A stretch of 64,000 nt of DNA from Streptomyces tateyamensis. Lineage in GTDB: Bacteria > Actinomycetota > Actinomycetes > Streptomycetales > Streptomycetaceae. Within the stretch, counting starts at the first letter, position 1. Each line of letters starts with the position of its first letter. Below are positions 9,115-18,326 of this stretch, piece after piece. The translations under genes and the position numbers were made by a program. The stretch is taken from the NCBI RefSeq assembly GCF_003205575.1, contig NZ_PYBW01000070.1:21334-85333 (forward strand), read 5' to 3'. The notes beneath the pieces were generated by a model. It was given only the letters and a program-made list of their open reading frames with translations, searched no databases and was not told the origin of the DNA.

Positions 9115-9795
9115 ATGTCCGATTCTGAAAGTCGGGCATGGTGCAGCAGGTGCCAGCAGTGGCTCGAACGTGATTCGTTCGCGCGCAACAAAGCCATGAA
9201 GAGCGGTCTTCAGGCTTATTGCCGGAACTGTTCGGCCCAGTACTACGACGCGCGGCAGCGGGCGAAGGGGAAAATCCCGCGGCCGCGCGTCGAAGTGCCT
9301 GCAGGGCACAAGCGCTGCCCGAAGTGCGAGCAGATCAAGCCGCATTCCGAATGGGACCGGAATCGTCGCTCGCCCGACGGGTGCTCGGCGTACTGCAAGG
9401 CCTGCAAGAAGGTTTACCAGCGGGGCCTCCATTTCATGAAGAACTACGGCCTCACCGAGGCCGACCTCGCCGTCATGCTCGAAGCCCAGGCCGGGACTTG
9501 CCCGATCTGTCTCGACAGACCGGCCGAGCATGTGGATCACGACCATGAAACGGGTAGGGTCCGTGGCATCCTCTGCTTCGCCTGCAATGCGGCGCTGGGA
9601 CAGATGCGGGACCGGCCCGACGCACTTCGGCGGGCTGCCGACTACCTGGAAGGAATCGTGTGGAAGCCAACACTCGTGGCACCGGGCGTCTACCGGCTGC
9701 CTTCCTCACCCCGGGATCCTCGTCGTTCATCGAGTTCCTGGCCGAGCACTCGCCCGATCTGCTCCCGGGGCGCCGTGCGCTTCCCGCTGGGCTGA
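9115..9795 (+). CDS. recombination endonuclease VII-like HNH nuclease, 3' end overlaps prcB
   Basis: A 226-residue protein with several zinc-knuckle CxxC pairs ([30 protein letters not shown]) followed by the endonuclease VII core [19 protein letters not shown] and [11 protein letters not shown] (about 128-165), which carries the His/Asp active site and structural zinc. T4 endonuclease VII resolves branched DNA; the role here is unknown. It starts six bases after the pup stop without a clear ribosome site, so coupling to pup translation is plausible. The last 45 codons (9660-9795) overlap the prcB propeptide in another frame and lie beyond the nuclease fold. GC content at its start is lower than in neighbours. 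A nuclease in this position is common in streptomycetes. Confidence 0.85.
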   Translation: MSDSESRAWCSRCQQWLERDSFARNKAMKSGLQAYCRNCSAQYYDARQRAKGKIPRPRVEVPAGHKRCPKCEQIKPHSEWDRNRRSPDGCSAYCKACKKVYQRGLHFMKNYGLTEADLAVMLEAQAGTCPICLDRPAEHVDHDHETGRVRGILCFACNAALGQMRDRPDALRRAADYLEGIVWKPTLVAPGVYRLPSSPRDPRRSSSSWPSTRPICSRGAVRFPLG

Positions 9796-10502
9796 CCATC
9801 GAGGCGCCGCACGGCACCACCATCGTGTCGGCGGTCTTCGACGGCGGCGTGGTGATCGCCGGTGACCGGCGCGCCACCATGGGCAACGTGATCGCCCAGC
9901 GCGACATCGAGAAGGTCTTCCCGGCCGACGAGTACAGCGCGGTCGGCATCGCCGGCACCGCGGGCCTGGCCGTCGAGATGGTGCGGCTGTTCCAGCTGGA
10001 GCTGGAGCACTACGAGAAGATCGAGGGCGCCGTGCTCTCACTGGAGGGCAAGGCCAACCGGCTGACCACCATGATCCGGGGCAACCTCGGCATGGCGATG
10101 CAGGGCCTGGCCGTGGTGCCGATGTTCGCCGGCTACGACCTGGACCTGGGGCGCGGCCGGATCTTCACCTACGACGTGACCGGCGGCCGGTCCGAGGAGC
10201 GCGGCTTCGCGGCCACCGGCTCGGGCTCGGTCTTCGCCCGCGGTTCGCTGAAGAAGCTCTACCGCAGCGACCTGACGGGTGATCAGGCGGCCATGCTGGT
10301 GGTGCAGGCGCTGTACGACGCCGCCGACGACGACTCGGCGACCGGCGGCCCGGACCTGGCCCGCGGCATCTTCCCGATCGTCAGCCTGATCACCGAGGAG
10401 GGCTTCCGCCGGCTCTCCGAGGACGAGGTGTCCGAGATCGCGATCTCGATCACCAACCAGCGCCGCCACCAGCCCGACGGCCCGCAGGCCCCCCTCCTCT
10501 AG
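9660..10502 (+). CDS. prcB: 20S proteasome beta subunit PrcB
   Basis: A 280-residue catalytic subunit of the proteasome core. A propeptide of about 52 residues is cleaved between Gly and Thr in [12 protein letters not shown], exposing the N-terminal Thr nucleophile (Thr53 of the precursor). The mature part shows the conserved [12 protein letters not shown] with the catalytic Asp and Arg region, [18 protein letters not shown] containing the Lys, and [15 protein letters not shown] with the Ser/Gly cluster. The GTG at 9660 has AAGGA five bases upstream and falls inside the preceding nuclease gene, so the propeptide is encoded in a 136-base out-of-frame overlap. It is followed after 33 bases by prcA. 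Confidence 0.97.
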   Translation: MEANTRGTGRLPAAFLTPGSSSFIEFLAEHSPDLLPGRRALPAGLTIEAPHGTTIVSAVFDGGVVIAGDRRATMGNVIAQRDIEKVFPADEYSAVGIAGTAGLAVEMVRLFQLELEHYEKIEGAVLSLEGKANRLTTMIRGNLGMAMQGLAVVPMFAGYDLDLGRGRIFTYDVTGGRSEERGFAATGSGSVFARGSLKKLYRSDLTGDQAAMLVVQALYDAADDDSATGGPDLARGIFPIVSLITEEGFRRLSEDEVSEIAISITNQRRHQPDGPQAPLL

Positions 10503-10535
10503 TCCGCCACCCCAATCCAGAAGGGACGACCGCCG

Positions 10536-11345
10536 GTGTCGACACCGTTCTACGTCTCGCCCCAGCAGGCCATGGCGGACCGCGCGGAGTACGCCCGCAA
10601 GGGCATCGCGCGCGGCCGCAGCGTGGTCGTGCTCACCTATGCCGACGGCATCGCGTTCGTGGCGGAGAACACCTCCCGGGCGCTGCACAAGGTGTCCGAG
10701 ATCTACGACAAGATCGCCTTCGCGGCGGTCGGTCGCTACAACGAGTTCGAGAACCTGCGGATCGGCGGCGTGCGCTACGCCGATCTGCGCGGATACTCGT
10801 ACGACCGGGCCGATGTGACGGCCCGTGGGCTGGCCAACGTCTACGCCCAGACGCTGGGCACCATCTTCTCCTCGGTCGGTGAGAAGCCGTACGAGGTGGA
10901 GCTGATCGTGGCCGAGGTGGGCCGCACCACCGACGACGACCAGATCTACCGGCTCACCCCGGACGGTTCCGTGGTGGACGAGCAGAACTCGGTGGTGGTC
11001 GGCGGCAACGCCGACTCGATCGGCAACTACCTGGGGCAGCGCCACCGGCCCGGGATGGGCCTGGCGGAGGCGCTGAGCCTGGCGGTGGAGTCGCTGGCCC
11101 GGGACCCCAACGGCGGCACGCCACGGGCGCTGACGCCGGAGCAGCTTGAGGTGGCGGTGCTGGACCGCGCGCGGCCCCAGCAGCGCAAGTTCAAGCGGGT
11201 GCTGGGCAGCCAGCTGGCCCGGCTGCTGGCGGGTGACGAGGCGGCAGCTGACGCCGAGTCGGACGAGGAGCTGCCGGACGCTCCTGCCGGGGCCCAGGCG
11301 CCCGCGGTGCCGGAGGAGTCCGAGGAGTCCGCGGAGCAGGAGTAG
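10536..11345 (+). CDS. prcA: 20S proteasome alpha subunit PrcA
   Basis: A 269-residue structural subunit that forms the outer rings and gate of the core particle. The N-terminus [23 protein letters not shown] is the gating segment and H0 helix when read in two parts. [20 protein letters not shown] and [20 protein letters not shown] are the typical alpha-subunit strands with the lysine that docks the ARC C-terminus. The last 40 residues are an acidic Glu/Asp/Pro-rich tail, as in other streptomycetes. The GTG start has AGAAGGGACG upstream. A very long hairpin directly follows and should end the arc-dop-pup-prcBA transcript. Confidence 0.97.
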   Translation: MSTPFYVSPQQAMADRAEYARKGIARGRSVVVLTYADGIAFVAENTSRALHKVSEIYDKIAFAAVGRYNEFENLRIGGVRYADLRGYSYDRADVTARGLANVYAQTLGTIFSSVGEKPYEVELIVAEVGRTTDDDQIYRLTPDGSVVDEQNSVVVGGNADSIGNYLGQRHRPGMGLAEALSLAVESLARDPNGGTPRALTPEQLEVAVLDRARPQQRKFKRVLGSQLARLLAGDEAAADAESDEELPDAPAGAQAPAVPEESEESAEQE

Positions 11346-11350
11346 CTCGC

Positions 11351-11397
11351 CACGGCGAAGGGGTGCGGCGCGCAGTGCGCCGCACCCCTTCGCCGTG
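11351..11397 (+). terminator. strong terminator after prcA
   Basis: A perfect 21-base-pair stem (11351-11371 with 11377-11397) with a five-base loop begins five bases after the prcA stop. It separates the core-particle genes from pafA. Confidence 0.85.
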
Positions 11398-11450
11398 CCG
11401 TTTCGCGGTGCAGGCGGTGGATCGTGATCCGATTGGCTCAGCGAAAACGG

Positions 11451-11478
11451 TTTCAGAAGCCCGCTAAAAGCGTAAAGT
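11451..11478 (+). promoter_or_regulatory. candidate leaderless pafA promoter
   Basis: TTTCAG (11451-11456) and TAAAGT (11473-11478) are 16 bases apart, and the -10 ends six bases before the pafA ATG. The stretch is AT-rich for this genome, and no Shine-Dalgarno precedes the ATG, so a leaderless transcript is likely. Confidence 0.45.
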
Positions 11479-11484
11479 CCAGGC

Positions 11485-12846
11485 ATGGATCGCCGAATTT
11501 TCGGGCTGGAGAACGAGTACGGCGTCACGTGCACGTTCCGGGGACAACGGCGTCTGTCTCCGGACGAGGTGGCCAGGTACCTCTTCCGTCGCGTAGTTTC
11601 CTGGGGCCGGAGCAGCAATGTGTTCCTGCGCAATGGCGCACGCCTCTATCTGGACGTCGGTTCGCACCCCGAGTACGCCACTCCGGAGTGCGACGACGTC
11701 ACCGAGCTGGTGACCCACGACAAGGCGGGCGAGCGGATCCTCGAGGGTCTGCTCGTGGACGCGGAGCGGCGGTTGCACGAGGAGGGCATCGCCGGCGACG
11801 TCTACCTCTTCAAGAACAACACGGACTCGGCCGGCAACTCCTACGGCTGCCACGAGAACTACCTGGTGGCCCGCCACGGGGAGTTCTCCCGGCTGGCGGA
11901 CGTGCTGATCCCCTTCCTGGTGACCCGTCAGCTGATCTGCGGGGCGGGCAAGGTGCTGCAGACGCCGCGCGGCGCGGTGTTCTGCGTCAGCCAGCGGGCC
12001 GAGCACATCTGGGAGGGCGTCAGTTCGGCGACCACCCGCTCGCGTCCGATCATCAACACCAGGGACGAGCCGCACGCGGACGCCGAGCGGTACCGCCGCC
12101 TGCACGTGATCGTCGGCGACTCGAACATGTCGGAGACCACCACGCTGCTCAAGGTGGGGGCGACCGACCTGGTGCTGCGGCTGATCGAGGCCGGCGTGGT
12201 GATGCGGGACCTGACGCTGGAGAACCCGATCCGGGCGATCCGCGAGGTCAGCCACGACCTGACGGGCCGTCACCAGGTGCGGCTGGCGAACGGCCGCGAG
12301 GCGAGCGCGCTGGAGATCCAGGAGGAGTACTACTCCAAGGCGCTGGAGTTCGCGGACCGCAAGGGGCTGAACTCGGGCACGATCGGCCAGGTGCTCGAGC
12401 TGTGGGGCCGCACCCTGGAGGCGGTGCGGACGGAGGACTTCGCGAAGGCCGGCACCGAGATCGACTGGATGATCAAGTACCGGTTGATCGAGCGGTACCG
12501 CGAGAAGCACCAGATGAGCATGAGCAATCCGCGGGTCGCCCAGATCGACCTAGCGTACCACGACATCCACCGTCGCCGGGGGCTGTTCTACCTGCTGCAG
12601 AACAAGGGGCAGGCGGCCCGGACGACTACGGACCTGAAGGTCTTCGAGGCGAAGTCGGTGCCGCCGCAGACGACTCGGGCGCGGCTGCGCGGGGATTTCA
12701 TCCGCCGGGCGCAGGAGCAGCGGCGCGACTTCACGGTGGACTGGGTGCACCTGAAGCTGAACGACCAGGCGCAGCGCACGGTGCTGTGCAAGGACCCGTT
12801 CCGTTCGGTGGACGAGCGGGTGGAGAAGCTGATCGCCGGCATGTGA
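11485..12846 (+). CDS. pafA: Pup--protein ligase PafA
   Basis: A 453-residue ligase that uses ATP to join the C-terminal glutamate of deamidated Pup to substrate lysines. The metal/ATP motif GLENEYG is at residues 7-13. [40 protein letters not shown] and [14 protein letters not shown] match the conserved Pup ligase active site, and the short N-terminal region lacks the Dop loop. The C-terminal domain (about 400-453, [13 protein letters not shown]) is the small domain that helps bind Pup. It is separated from prcA by a strong terminator and probably has its own promoter. A 12-bp hairpin ends the gene. Confidence 0.98.
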   Translation: MDRRIFGLENEYGVTCTFRGQRRLSPDEVARYLFRRVVSWGRSSNVFLRNGARLYLDVGSHPEYATPECDDVTELVTHDKAGERILEGLLVDAERRLHEEGIAGDVYLFKNNTDSAGNSYGCHENYLVARHGEFSRLADVLIPFLVTRQLICGAGKVLQTPRGAVFCVSQRAEHIWEGVSSATTRSRPIINTRDEPHADAERYRRLHVIVGDSNMSETTTLLKVGATDLVLRLIEAGVVMRDLTLENPIRAIREVSHDLTGRHQVRLANGREASALEIQEEYYSKALEFADRKGLNSGTIGQVLELWGRTLEAVRTEDFAKAGTEIDWMIKYRLIERYREKHQMSMSNPRVAQIDLAYHDIHRRRGLFYLLQNKGQAARTTTDLKVFEAKSVPPQTTRARLRGDFIRRAQEQRRDFTVDWVHLKLNDQAQRTVLCKDPFRSVDERVEKLIAGM

Positions 12847-12887
12847 GCCCGCGTGTGACCCGGCCGGTGACCCGGCGTCCTGATTGC

Positions 12888-12914
12888 GGCCCCGCCTCCC
12901 ACGGAGGCGGGGCC
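12888..12914 (+). terminator. terminator after pafA
   Basis: A perfect 12-base-pair stem (12888-12899 with 12903-12914) with a three-base loop lies 41 bases after the pafA stop. Confidence 0.75.
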
Positions 12915-12977
12915 CGCTGCATTTACGCTGGGGCGGATCCGCTGATCCGTATATGTGACTGACAGTGAGGACCCGTC

Positions 12978-13961
12978 GTGCGTCGCACCGCCGGACTGCT
13001 CGTACTCCTGCCGATGCTGGTGCTGGCCGCCTGCAGCAGCGGCTCGCACGTGAAGAGCGGGCCCTCCGCGGCGCCGTCGAGTTCGGCGCCGGCCGTGCCG
13101 ACGCCGGTGGCCTCGGCCTCGCCGATGCCGACGGTGGGCGGCAGTTTCGGCAGCAAGGCGACGATCACCATCCCGCCGGGGCAGCCGAGCGGGCAGTACG
13201 TGGTCACGGCGGTGTCCGAGGGTGACGGGGCGACGGTCAACAAGGGCGACTGGGTGACCGTCAACTACACCGCGAAGGACTGGACGAGCGGCAAGGACCT
13301 GTCGAGTTCCTACGACGCGGGAGCCAAGCCGCAGCTGTACCAGGCGGGCAGCGGGCAGCTGGTGCCGGCCTTCGACCAGAGCGTGCTGGGGCGCAAGGTG
13401 GGCAGCCGGCTGCTGGTGGTGGCGCCCCCGTCGGCGGGGTTCGGCAGCACCGGCAGCCAGCAGCTGGGCGTGGGCAAGGACGACACGGTGGTGTTCGTGC
13501 TGGACCTGGTGCAGGCGGTGCCGCAGGACTCGGTGGTGCCGGGTACGGACGCCGCGCTGCAGGCCAACCAGCCGCAGGTGAAGGAGAACGGCAAGGCGGC
13601 GCCGACGATCACCATCCCGGCGAACACGCCGGCACCGACCGACCTGCAGACCAACGTGCTGATCAAGGGTGACGGCAAGACGGTGCAGTCGGGCCAGTCG
13701 GTGGTGCTGCAGTACACCGGCGTGCTGTGGAGCAACGGCCAGCAGTTCGACTCCTCGTGGAACCACGGCGGGGCGCAGGTGCTGCAGATCGGCACCGGCA
13801 GTGTGATCGCCGGCTGGGACAAGGGGCTGGTGGGCCAGCCGGTGGGCAGCCGGGTGCAGCTGGTGATCCCGCCGGCGCTCGGGTACGGCGCAACAGCACA
13901 GAACGGTATCCCTGCGAACTCGACCCTGGTCTTCGTGATCGACATCCTGGAAGCTGTGTAG
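12978..13961 (+). CDS. lipoprotein FKBP-type peptidyl-prolyl isomerase, two domains
   Basis: A 327-residue exported lipoprotein. The signal peptide ends in the lipobox LAAC (LLVLLPMLVLAACSS), placing the mature protein on the outer face of the membrane. After a Ser/Pro/Ala linker come two FKBP folds. The C-terminal one (about 215-327) keeps the active-site pattern FDSSW, VIAGWDKGLVGQPVGSRV and IPPALGYGA. The N-terminal one (about 70-180) lacks the Trp and is probably inactive, acting as a chaperone. It is likely to help exported proteins fold. The GTG start is 63 bases after the pafA terminator. A longer paralogue follows. Confidence 0.9.
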   Translation: MRRTAGLLVLLPMLVLAACSSGSHVKSGPSAAPSSSAPAVPTPVASASPMPTVGGSFGSKATITIPPGQPSGQYVVTAVSEGDGATVNKGDWVTVNYTAKDWTSGKDLSSSYDAGAKPQLYQAGSGQLVPAFDQSVLGRKVGSRLLVVAPPSAGFGSTGSQQLGVGKDDTVVFVLDLVQAVPQDSVVPGTDAALQANQPQVKENGKAAPTITIPANTPAPTDLQTNVLIKGDGKTVQSGQSVVLQYTGVLWSNGQQFDSSWNHGGAQVLQIGTGSVIAGWDKGLVGQPVGSRVQLVIPPALGYGATAQNGIPANSTLVFVIDILEAV

Positions 13962-14126
13962 CGGTTGCCGAGGCCCGCAGGGGCCCGGGTGCCGGGCGCG
14001 ACGTCACGCGGGCGGGTGTTCGCGGTGTGTCATGCACACTCGATGAATGCCCGCCCTCATGGCAAGCTGCCATACTGCTGCCGATTCGCAGAGCGGCGAG
14101 ACACCTGAGGGCGAGGATGGGGAGAA

Positions 14127-15437
14127 ATGGCTGAGAATCCGACCGGGCCGACCGAGGCCGACACCGCGAGTGGTGCGGTTCCCGACCCGGCGGCCTCTCG
14201 GCCCGGGGGCCCGCTGCCGGGCCAGGGCGAGTCGATCGTGATTCCGCCCTCCCTGGTTTCGCCGCAGGCCGGCTGGGTGCAGCCGGGCGAGGCCCCGCAG
14301 ATCGCGCCCGGGCCCAAGCCCGAGGAGCCGCAGATCTTCGCCTCCACGGTGCGCAAGCAGACCACCTCCGAGGCCAACTACGAGAACGTGGGCGAAGGCG
14401 GCAAGCTGGGCGTGGTGCTCGGGGCGATCCTGGCGGTGCTCCTGGTGGGCAGCGGCATCGGCCTGTACGTGGTGAACCAGAGCCACGACTCGACGACCAA
14501 GGCGGCCGATCCGGCCACCAGCGCGCCGCCCAAGCCCAGCCAGGCGGCGGTGCCGCCGATCAAGGACAGCGCCAAGGTGCTGCCGACGGTCTCGGGCGAC
14601 TTCGGCAAGAAGGCGACCATCACGCTGCCCTCGCAGCAGCCGGACGGCACCTTCGTGGTGAAGTCGCTGAGCGAGGGCGACGGGGCCAAGGCCGACAAGG
14701 GCACCTGGGTGACCGCCGACTTCACCCTGAAGGACTGGAACACCGGCAAGGACATCCAGGGCTCCTACGACAGCGGCAAGCCGCAGCTGTTCCAGGCGGG
14801 CCTGGGCAAGCTGATCCCGGCGCTGGACGCCGCGGTGGTGGGCCACAAGGCGGGCAGCCGGCTGCTGGTGGTGGCCCCGCCGGCCGCGGCCTTCGGTGAC
14901 CAGGGCAACTCGCAGCTGGGCCTGGGCCCGACCGACAGCCTGGTGCTGGTGGTCGACGTCCAGCGGGTGAACAGCGCCAACTCGCGGGTCAGCGGCGACA
15001 TGGTCAACCCGCCGGCCGACTTCCCGAGCGTGAAGGTGCAGGGCGACGGCAAGGCCGACCAGATCACCCCGCCGGCCAACGTGACCGACCCGACCGACCT
15101 GAAGACCGCGGTGCTGGTCCAGGGCAAGGGCCCGAAGGTCGAGTCCGGCGAGAAGGTGGTCGTGCAGTACAGCGGCGCACTGCTGAAGGACGGCAAGGCC
15201 TTCGACTCCTCGCTCACCCGCAAGCAGGCGTTCAGCTTCGTCACCGGTGGCGGCAGCGTCATCGAGGGCTGGGACAAGGGCATCGTGGGCCAGAACGTGG
15301 GCAGCCGGATCGAGCTGGTGATCCCCGCGTCGATGGCCTACAAGGACCAGGCGCAGAACGGCATCCCGGCCAACTCCTCGCTGGTGTTCGTGGTCGACAT
15401 CCTGGATGCCGGGCTCGGTTCGGCCGACCAGGGATGA
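14127..15437 (+). CDS. membrane-anchored FKBP-type peptidyl-prolyl isomerase, two domains
   Basis: A 436-residue relative of the preceding lipoprotein. A Pro-rich cytosolic N-terminus (1-90) is followed by a single transmembrane helix (LGVVLGAILAVLLVGSGIGL, about 94-113), leaving two FKBP folds outside. The shared block SGDFGKKATITLP and DGTFVVKSLSEGDGA parallels that of the first paralogue. The C-terminal FKBP keeps FDSS, VIEGWDKGIVGQNVGSRIEL and ANSSLVFVVDIL, and the N-terminal domain is degenerate. The two genes look like a duplication that diverged in the way the protein is anchored. The start ATG has a GGATGGGGAGAA upstream. Confidence 0.9.
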   Translation: MAENPTGPTEADTASGAVPDPAASRPGGPLPGQGESIVIPPSLVSPQAGWVQPGEAPQIAPGPKPEEPQIFASTVRKQTTSEANYENVGEGGKLGVVLGAILAVLLVGSGIGLYVVNQSHDSTTKAADPATSAPPKPSQAAVPPIKDSAKVLPTVSGDFGKKATITLPSQQPDGTFVVKSLSEGDGAKADKGTWVTADFTLKDWNTGKDIQGSYDSGKPQLFQAGLGKLIPALDAAVVGHKAGSRLLVVAPPAAAFGDQGNSQLGLGPTDSLVLVVDVQRVNSANSRVSGDMVNPPADFPSVKVQGDGKADQITPPANVTDPTDLKTAVLVQGKGPKVESGEKVVVQYSGALLKDGKAFDSSLTRKQAFSFVTGGGSVIEGWDKGIVGQNVGSRIELVIPASMAYKDQAQNGIPANSSLVFVVDILDAGLGSADQG

Positions 15438-15468
15438 CAAGATAGGGCGACCGGCACCGGGGAGTTCC

Positions 15469-15488
15469 GCCCCGCCTTCGGGCGGGGT
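15469..15488 (+). terminator. hairpin with TTCG tetraloop
   Basis: CCCCGCC and GGCGGGG (15470-15476, 15481-15487) close a TTCG loop, with a G-T pair extending the stem, 32 bases after the exported FKBP gene. It probably ends or attenuates that transcript before the cytosolic FKBP gene. Confidence 0.65.
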
Positions 15489-15610
15489 GACCCCCACGGC
15501 CGGGCCTGATCAGCACGGGCGGCGGGCCGTCGTACGGTGGTTCCTGACGGAGCCACAGGTGCGGTGGTCCGCCGCCGTGTTGTGTGTTGAGACGATGAGA
15601 TGAGGCAGTT

Positions 15611-15985
15611 GTGAGCCAGAAGACGAAGCCGGAGATCGACTTCCCCGAGGGCAAGGCCCCGGCGGAGCTGGAGATCACCGACCTCGAGGTCGGCACCGGC
15701 GAGGAGGCCAAGCCGGGCCAGGTCGTCGAGGTCCACTACGTGGGTGTCACCTTCGAGACGGGCGAGGAGTTCGACGCGAGCTGGAACCGCGGCTCGACCT
15801 TCAAGTTCCCGCTCGGCGGCGGCCGGGTCATCAAGGGCTGGGACCAGGGCGTGGCCGGCATGAAGGTCGGCGGCCGCCGCAAGCTGGTCATCCCGCCGCA
15901 CCTGGGCTACGGCAACCAGTCGCCGACCCCGGCCATCCCGGCGGGCTCGACGCTGATCTTCGTGGTCGACCTGATCGGCGTCTGA
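15611..15985 (+). CDS. cytosolic FKBP-type peptidyl-prolyl cis-trans isomerase
   Basis: A 124-residue single-domain FKBP without signal peptide. All active-site elements are present: VHYVGVTFETGEEFDASW, FPLGGGRVIKGWDQGVAGM, GGRRKLVIPPHLGYG and STLIFVVDLIGV. It should catalyse prolyl isomerisation in the cytoplasm. The GTG start follows GAGGCAGTT-like purines. It is the last of three consecutive FKBP genes between pafA and pafB, an arrangement that in streptomycetes usually involves one exported and one cytosolic protein. Confidence 0.95.
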   Translation: MSQKTKPEIDFPEGKAPAELEITDLEVGTGEEAKPGQVVEVHYVGVTFETGEEFDASWNRGSTFKFPLGGGRVIKGWDQGVAGMKVGGRRKLVIPPHLGYGNQSPTPAIPAGSTLIFVVDLIGV

Positions 15986-16135
15986 CCAGTCGTCGGCAGG
16001 ACAGCGCGCTGCGGCCGCGCCCGGTGCTCCCGGGTGCGGCCGCCTCGGCTTTCGCCGCAGGTCCCGCTACCGGTACGGTCAAGGCGCCAGGTCCCCCGGG
16101 GTGGGGTGACGAAGCGGGTCACGGAAGGGTCAGCG

Positions 16136-17116
16136 ATGGCGATCGCCAAGGCGGAGCGGCTGATGAATCTCGCCCTGTGCCTGATGAACACCAGACGTCC
16201 GCTCTCCAAGCGCGAGCTGCGGGAGTCCGTCGAGGCGTACCGGGAGGCCTGGGCCAACGGCAGCGAGGACGCCTTCAACCGGATGTTCGAGCGGGACAAG
16301 GACGACCTGCGCGAGCTGGGCCTGGTGATCGACGTCGACGAGAACACCCTGGACGGCGAGGCCGGCTACCTGGCCCGCCCGGACCGCAACCGGCTGCCGG
16401 AGATCGCGCTGGACGCCGAGGAGGCGGCCGCGCTGAGCCTGGCGGCCAAGGTGTGGCAGCAGGCCCGGCTGTCGGGGGCGGCCAGCGGCGCGCTGCAGAA
16501 GCTGCGGGCGGCCGGCGTGCCGTTCAGCGAGGGGGCGCCCGGCACCGCGCTGGAGCCCTACATCCCGGTGCGCGAGGCGGCGTTCGAGCCGCTGCTGCTG
16601 GCCGCGCGCGACCGGCGCCCGGTCAGCTTCGAGTACCGCAAGGCGGGGGCGGCCGAGACCTCGGCGCGCTCGGTGGAGCCGTGGGCGCTGGAGTGCTGGC
16701 GCGGCCACTGGTACCTGGCGGGCTGGGACCGTGACCGCGGCGCCTCCCGGGTGTTCCGGCTGAGCCGGATCGCCGGCAAGGTGCGCTCGCGCCAGGGCGC
16801 GTTCACCGCGCCGGTGCCCGAGCACGTGGACGTGCGGGCCACCGTGGCCCGGTTCGCCGGCGAGGGGGCGACCGCGACCGCGACCGTGCGGCTGCGCCGG
16901 GACAGCGCCTACCCGCTGCGGGCCAAGGCGGTGACGGTGGCTCAGCTGGACGCCGACTGGGACGAACTGACCATCCCGTACGGCTTCGGCCTGGACGCGG
17001 AGCTGGCCGAGTACGGTCCGGACGTGGTGGTGCTGGCGCCGCAGGAGCTGCGCGCCGAACTGATCGGGCGGCTGCGCGCGGTGGCCGGTCTCGCGGACCA
17101 GGGGGCGGCGGCATGA
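16136..17116 (+). CDS. pafB: WYL-domain transcription regulator PafB
   Basis: A 326-residue regulator with an N-terminal winged HTH (about 1-85, ERLMNLALCLMNTRRPLSKREL) and a WYL domain (about 145-245) that shows RPVSFEYRK, the hallmark HWYLAGWD and VFRLSRI. In mycobacteria PafB and PafC form a heterodimer that activates the LexA-independent DNA-damage response; damage-derived single-stranded DNA is sensed through the WYL domains. The ATG at 16136 has GGAAGGG six bases upstream, so upstream in-frame codons are not used. Its stop overlaps the pafC start by four bases, which supports equimolar production. Confidence 0.95.
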   Translation: MAIAKAERLMNLALCLMNTRRPLSKRELRESVEAYREAWANGSEDAFNRMFERDKDDLRELGLVIDVDENTLDGEAGYLARPDRNRLPEIALDAEEAAALSLAAKVWQQARLSGAASGALQKLRAAGVPFSEGAPGTALEPYIPVREAAFEPLLLAARDRRPVSFEYRKAGAAETSARSVEPWALECWRGHWYLAGWDRDRGASRVFRLSRIAGKVRSRQGAFTAPVPEHVDVRATVARFAGEGATATATVRLRRDSAYPLRAKAVTVAQLDADWDELTIPYGFGLDAELAEYGPDVVVLAPQELRAELIGRLRAVAGLADQGAAA

Positions 17117-18066
17117 GCAACGCGATCGACCAGACCCGGCGGATGCTGTCGCTGGTCACCTACCTGCGCGAGCGGCCCGGCGCCGAGGTGGCGGAGGTGG
17201 CCCGCGCCTTCGGCATCAGCGAGCGCGAGCTGATCGCCGACCTGAACGTGCTGCCGATGTGCGGCACCAGCTTCCGCGGCGGCGACCTGCTCGACATCGA
17301 CACCGACGGCGAGCGGATCTGGTGGCACAACGTGGACGACGTCGCCCAGCCGCTGCGGCTGGCCGCCGACGAGGCCACCGCGCTGCTGGTGGCCGCCCGC
17401 GCGGTGGCCACGCTGCCGGGCCTGCGCGAGCGGGACCGGCAGGCGCTGACCCGGGCGGTGGCCAAGATCGAGAACGCGGCGGGGGAGAGCGCCGAGGGCA
17501 GTGCCCGGGTCGGGGTGACCTTCGAGGGCGAGGGCCAGGTCTTCGCCGACATCGACCGGGCGCTCAGCGAGGGCCGGCGGATCTGGTTGCGCTACTACTC
17601 GCACGGGCGCGGCGGCATGACCGAGCGCGAGGTGGACCCGATCCGGCTGCTCACCGAGGGCCACACCTACCTGGACGGCTGGTGCCGCACCTCGGAGGAC
17701 CGCCGGCTGTTCCGGCTGGACCGGGTGGCCGAGATCAAGGTGCTGGACGAGCCGGCCGACCCGCCGCGGCTGGAGCCGCGCGACCTGTCCCAGGGGCTGG
17801 TCAACCCGGGGGCCGACGACCCCGAGGTGGTGGTCGAGGTGGGCCCGGGCGGGCGCTGGGTGGCCGAGTACTACACCCACGACCTGGCCGAGGAGATGCC
17901 CGACGGCGGCCTGCGGATCACGCTGCGCAGCTCCGACCCGTCCTCGCTGCGCACGCTGGCGCTGCGGCTGGGCCGCGACGGGCGGATCACCGCCCCCGCG
18001 CCGGTGGCCGAGCAGGCCCGGCAGTCCGCGCTGGCGGCGCTGGCCGCCTACGGGGACGCCGAGTGA
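17113..18066 (+). CDS. pafC: WYL-domain transcription regulator PafC
   Basis: A 317-residue partner of PafB with the same layout: winged HTH (about 1-80, VAEVARAFGISERELIADLNVL) and WYL domain (about 145-230, RRIWLRYYSH, TYLDGWC, LFRLDRVAEI). A C-terminal extension (WCX) follows. ATGA overlap with pafB indicates translational coupling. It lies in the conserved position between the FKBP genes and tatAC. A further GTGA overlap at its own stop couples the next small gene to it. Confidence 0.95.
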   Translation: MSNAIDQTRRMLSLVTYLRERPGAEVAEVARAFGISERELIADLNVLPMCGTSFRGGDLLDIDTDGERIWWHNVDDVAQPLRLAADEATALLVAARAVATLPGLRERDRQALTRAVAKIENAAGESAEGSARVGVTFEGEGQVFADIDRALSEGRRIWLRYYSHGRGGMTEREVDPIRLLTEGHTYLDGWCRTSEDRRLFRLDRVAEIKVLDEPADPPRLEPRDLSQGLVNPGADDPEVVVEVGPGGRWVAEYYTHDLAEEMPDGGLRITLRSSDPSSLRTLALRLGRDGRITAPAPVAEQARQSALAALAAYGDAE

Positions 18067-18317
18067 CCGAGCAGGAACGGGGAGGCGCACCGGGTGCCAC
18101 CCGGTTCAAGGTCTACTGCTCGCAGTGCCGGGAGAAGGTGGAGCTGCCGGTGGCGGCCTTCCGGCTGGCGCTGGGGCGGACCAGGGAGCGCACCTTCTAC
18201 AGCTTCACCTGCCCCGAGTGCGGGGCGGCGGTGCGCAAGCCCGCCGGGGAGAAGATCGTGGCGGCGCTGACCGGGGCCGGGGTGTCGACCATCCGGCTCG
18301 TGGCGATCGAGGGGTAG
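18063..18317 (+). CDS. small zinc-ribbon protein coupled to pafC
   Basis: An 84-residue protein with two CxxC knuckles (VYCSQCREKV, about 19-22, and FTCPECGAAVRKPAG, about 51-54), consistent with one bound zinc. No enzymatic motif is seen. The GTG start overlaps the pafC stop (GTGA), so it is translated with pafBC. It probably contacts nucleic acid or protein through the ribbon; co-translation with a DNA-damage activator suggests, but does not prove, an accessory role there. Confidence 0.8.
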   Translation: MTEQERGGAPGATRFKVYCSQCREKVELPVAAFRLALGRTRERTFYSFTCPECGAAVRKPAGEKIVAALTGAGVSTIRLVAIEG

Positions 18318-18326
18318 GAGCGAGCG

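Noticed and set aside
9115-10502. Fused endonuclease-PrcB protein
   Set aside because: The two genes are in different frames and prcB has its own GTG with AAGGA; they overlap rather than fuse.
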